This document shows, piece by piece, positions 4,829 to 5,832 of a stretch of 5,832 bases of DNA; the first letter of the stretch is position 1; each line of letters opens with the position of its first letter. The stretch covers positions 1 to 5,832 of the forward strand of contig DASYXG010000167.1 in the NCBI GenBank assembly GCA_035935235.1. Reading direction: 5' to 3'. A program made the translations under genes and the position numbers. The DNA is from DATARH01 sp035935235. Its GTDB lineage: Bacteria > Pseudomonadota > Alphaproteobacteria > ATCC43930 > CGMCC-115725. The notes beneath the pieces were generated by a model, which did not search any database, was not told the DNA's origin, and saw only the letters and a program-made list of their open reading frames with translations.

Positions 4829-5832
4829 ATGACCAACCCCTACGCGACCGGGCTCGACAAGAACGCGGCGAATTTTGTGCCGCTATCGCCGCTCGGCTTC
4901 CTGCGCCGCACCGCCGAGGTCTACCCGCAGCGCACCGCGATCGTTTATGGCAACCGCCGCCAAACCTGGCGCGAGACCCAGGCGCGCTGCCATCGCCTTG
5001 CCTCGGCGCTGACCAAGCGAGGGATCGGCCGCGGCGACACGGTGGCGGTGATGTCACCCAACCTGCCTGAGGGGTTCGAGGCGCATTTCGGTGTGCCCCT
5101 GGCCGGCGCCGTCCTCAACATGCTCAACATCCGACTCGACGCCGACACCATCGCCTTCATCCTCAAGCACGGTGGCGCCAAGGTGCTCCTCACCGACACC
5201 GAGTTCGCGCCGGTGATCAAGGCTGCGTTGGTTCAGCTCGACGACAAGCCGCTGGTCATCGACATCGTCGATCCCACCGCTTCGGGCGAGCGCCTCGGGG
5301 AAATCGATTACGAGGCCTTTATCGCGGCGGGCGACGCTGATTTCGCGGGCGTGCTGCCAAACGACGAATGGGACGCGATCGCCCTCAACTACACCTCGGG
5401 CACTACCGGCAACCCCAAAGGCGTCGTCTATCACCACCGCGGCGCCTATCTCGAAGCGTTCGGCAACATCCTCGTCTGGGGGATGCCGCAACATCCGGTC
5501 TATCTGTGGACCCTGCCGATGTTCCACTGCAACGGCTGGTGCTTTCCATGGACGGTGACGGCACTGGCTGGGACGCATGTCTGCCTGCGCCGGGTCGAGG
5601 CCGGCGCGATCTACGAGGCGATCGAGCGCGACGGCGTCACCCATCTCTGCGGCGCGCCGGTGGTGATGAACATGCTGCTCAATGACCGCGCCGCCGAGGG
5701 CCGCAAGCTGCCGCGAGCCGTCAACATGATGACCGCCGGCGCCGCTCCGCCCGCCGCGGTCATCGAAGGCATGGAGAAAAAAGGATTCAAGATCGCGCAC
5801 GTCTATGGCCTGACCGAAGTGTTCGGCCCCTC
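4829..5832 (+). CDS. Acyl-CoA synthetase (AMP-forming), N-terminal part, runs off the window
   Basis: The frame from ATG 4829 is open for 334 codons to the window end; relatives are about 540 residues, so roughly 200 C-terminal residues are missing. It is an ANL-superfamily enzyme that makes acyl-AMP, then acyl-CoA. Landmarks are NFVPLSPLGFLRRTAEVYPQ (15-34), the P-loop YTSGTTGNPKG (188-198), the subfamily signature LPMFHCNGWCFPWT (229-242), GAPVVMNMLL (275-284) and the A5 motif HVYGLTE (324-330). The HCNGW signature places it with the medium/long-chain and DmdB-like (methylmercaptopropionate-CoA ligase-like) synthetases common in alphaproteobacteria; substrate cannot be decided here. It differs clearly from the PrpE encoded divergently nearby. 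A weak GGCGAG (4817-4822) within the GFA gene may serve as ribosome binding site, with coupling across the TGA-CG-ATG junction. Confidence 0.93.
   Translation, partial: MTNPYATGLDKNAANFVPLSPLGFLRRTAEVYPQRTAIVYGNRRQTWRETQARCHRLASALTKRGIGRGDTVAVMSPNLPEGFEAHFGVPLAGAVLNMLNIRLDADTIAFILKHGGAKVLLTDTEFAPVIKAALVQLDDKPLVIDIVDPTASGERLGEIDYEAFIAAGDADFAGVLPNDEWDAIALNYTSGTTGNPKGVVYHHRGAYLEAFGNILVWGMPQHPVYLWTLPMFHCNGWCFPWTVTALAGTHVCLRRVEAGAIYEAIERDGVTHLCGAPVVMNMLLNDRAAEGRKLPRAVNMMTAGAAPPAAVIEGMEKKGFKIAHVYGLTEVFGP

Noticed and set aside
5054..5800. 248-codon minus-strand open frame inside the acyl-CoA synthetase
   Set aside because: It is antisense to a gene with clear P-loop, HCNGW and YGLTE motifs. Its translation is His/Arg/Asp-rich and unlike any family I know, typical of GC-rich shadow frames.

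Overview
This 5.8 kb, GC-rich window looks like the chromosome of an alphaproteobacterium. The grounds are the leuC-leuD-leuB order, the strong G/C third-position bias, a Rhizobiales/Rhodospirillales-style intergenic palindrome, and acyl-CoA ligases whose sequences resemble those of that class. The assignment rests on recognition by eye, not on a database search. There are seven protein-coding genes, two of them cut by the window edges. I found no tRNA, rRNA, CRISPR array or insertion sequence, and no gene-free stretch longer than about 110 bases.

Region 1 (1-2358, plus strand) is the leucine biosynthesis block. It holds the 3' end of leuC (large subunit of isopropylmalate isomerase), the complete leuD (small subunit) and the complete leuB (3-isopropylmalate dehydrogenase). 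Together they convert 2-isopropylmalate to 2-oxoisocaproate, the direct precursor of leucine. A 31-bp imperfect palindrome lies between leuD and leuB.

Two bases after the leuB stop is a 115-codon gene that has nothing obvious to do with leucine. Its product matches the C-terminal domain of contractile-phage tail sheath proteins and lacks the rest of the sheath. No other phage gene is visible. This is the most unusual item in the window.

Region 2 (2378-4291, minus strand) is a complete propionyl-CoA synthetase (prpE/ACSS3 type) that converges on the sheath-domain gene. An approximately 110-bp intergenic region separates it from a divergent plus-strand pair.

Region 3 (4404-5832, plus strand) holds a small GFA-family zinc protein followed, two bases after its stop, by the N-terminal 334 codons of a medium/long-chain or DmdB-like acyl-CoA synthetase. 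The divergent layout places two different acyl-CoA ligases next to each other, which suggests a short- to medium-chain acid activation locus, although the substrate of the second enzyme cannot be read from the sequence.
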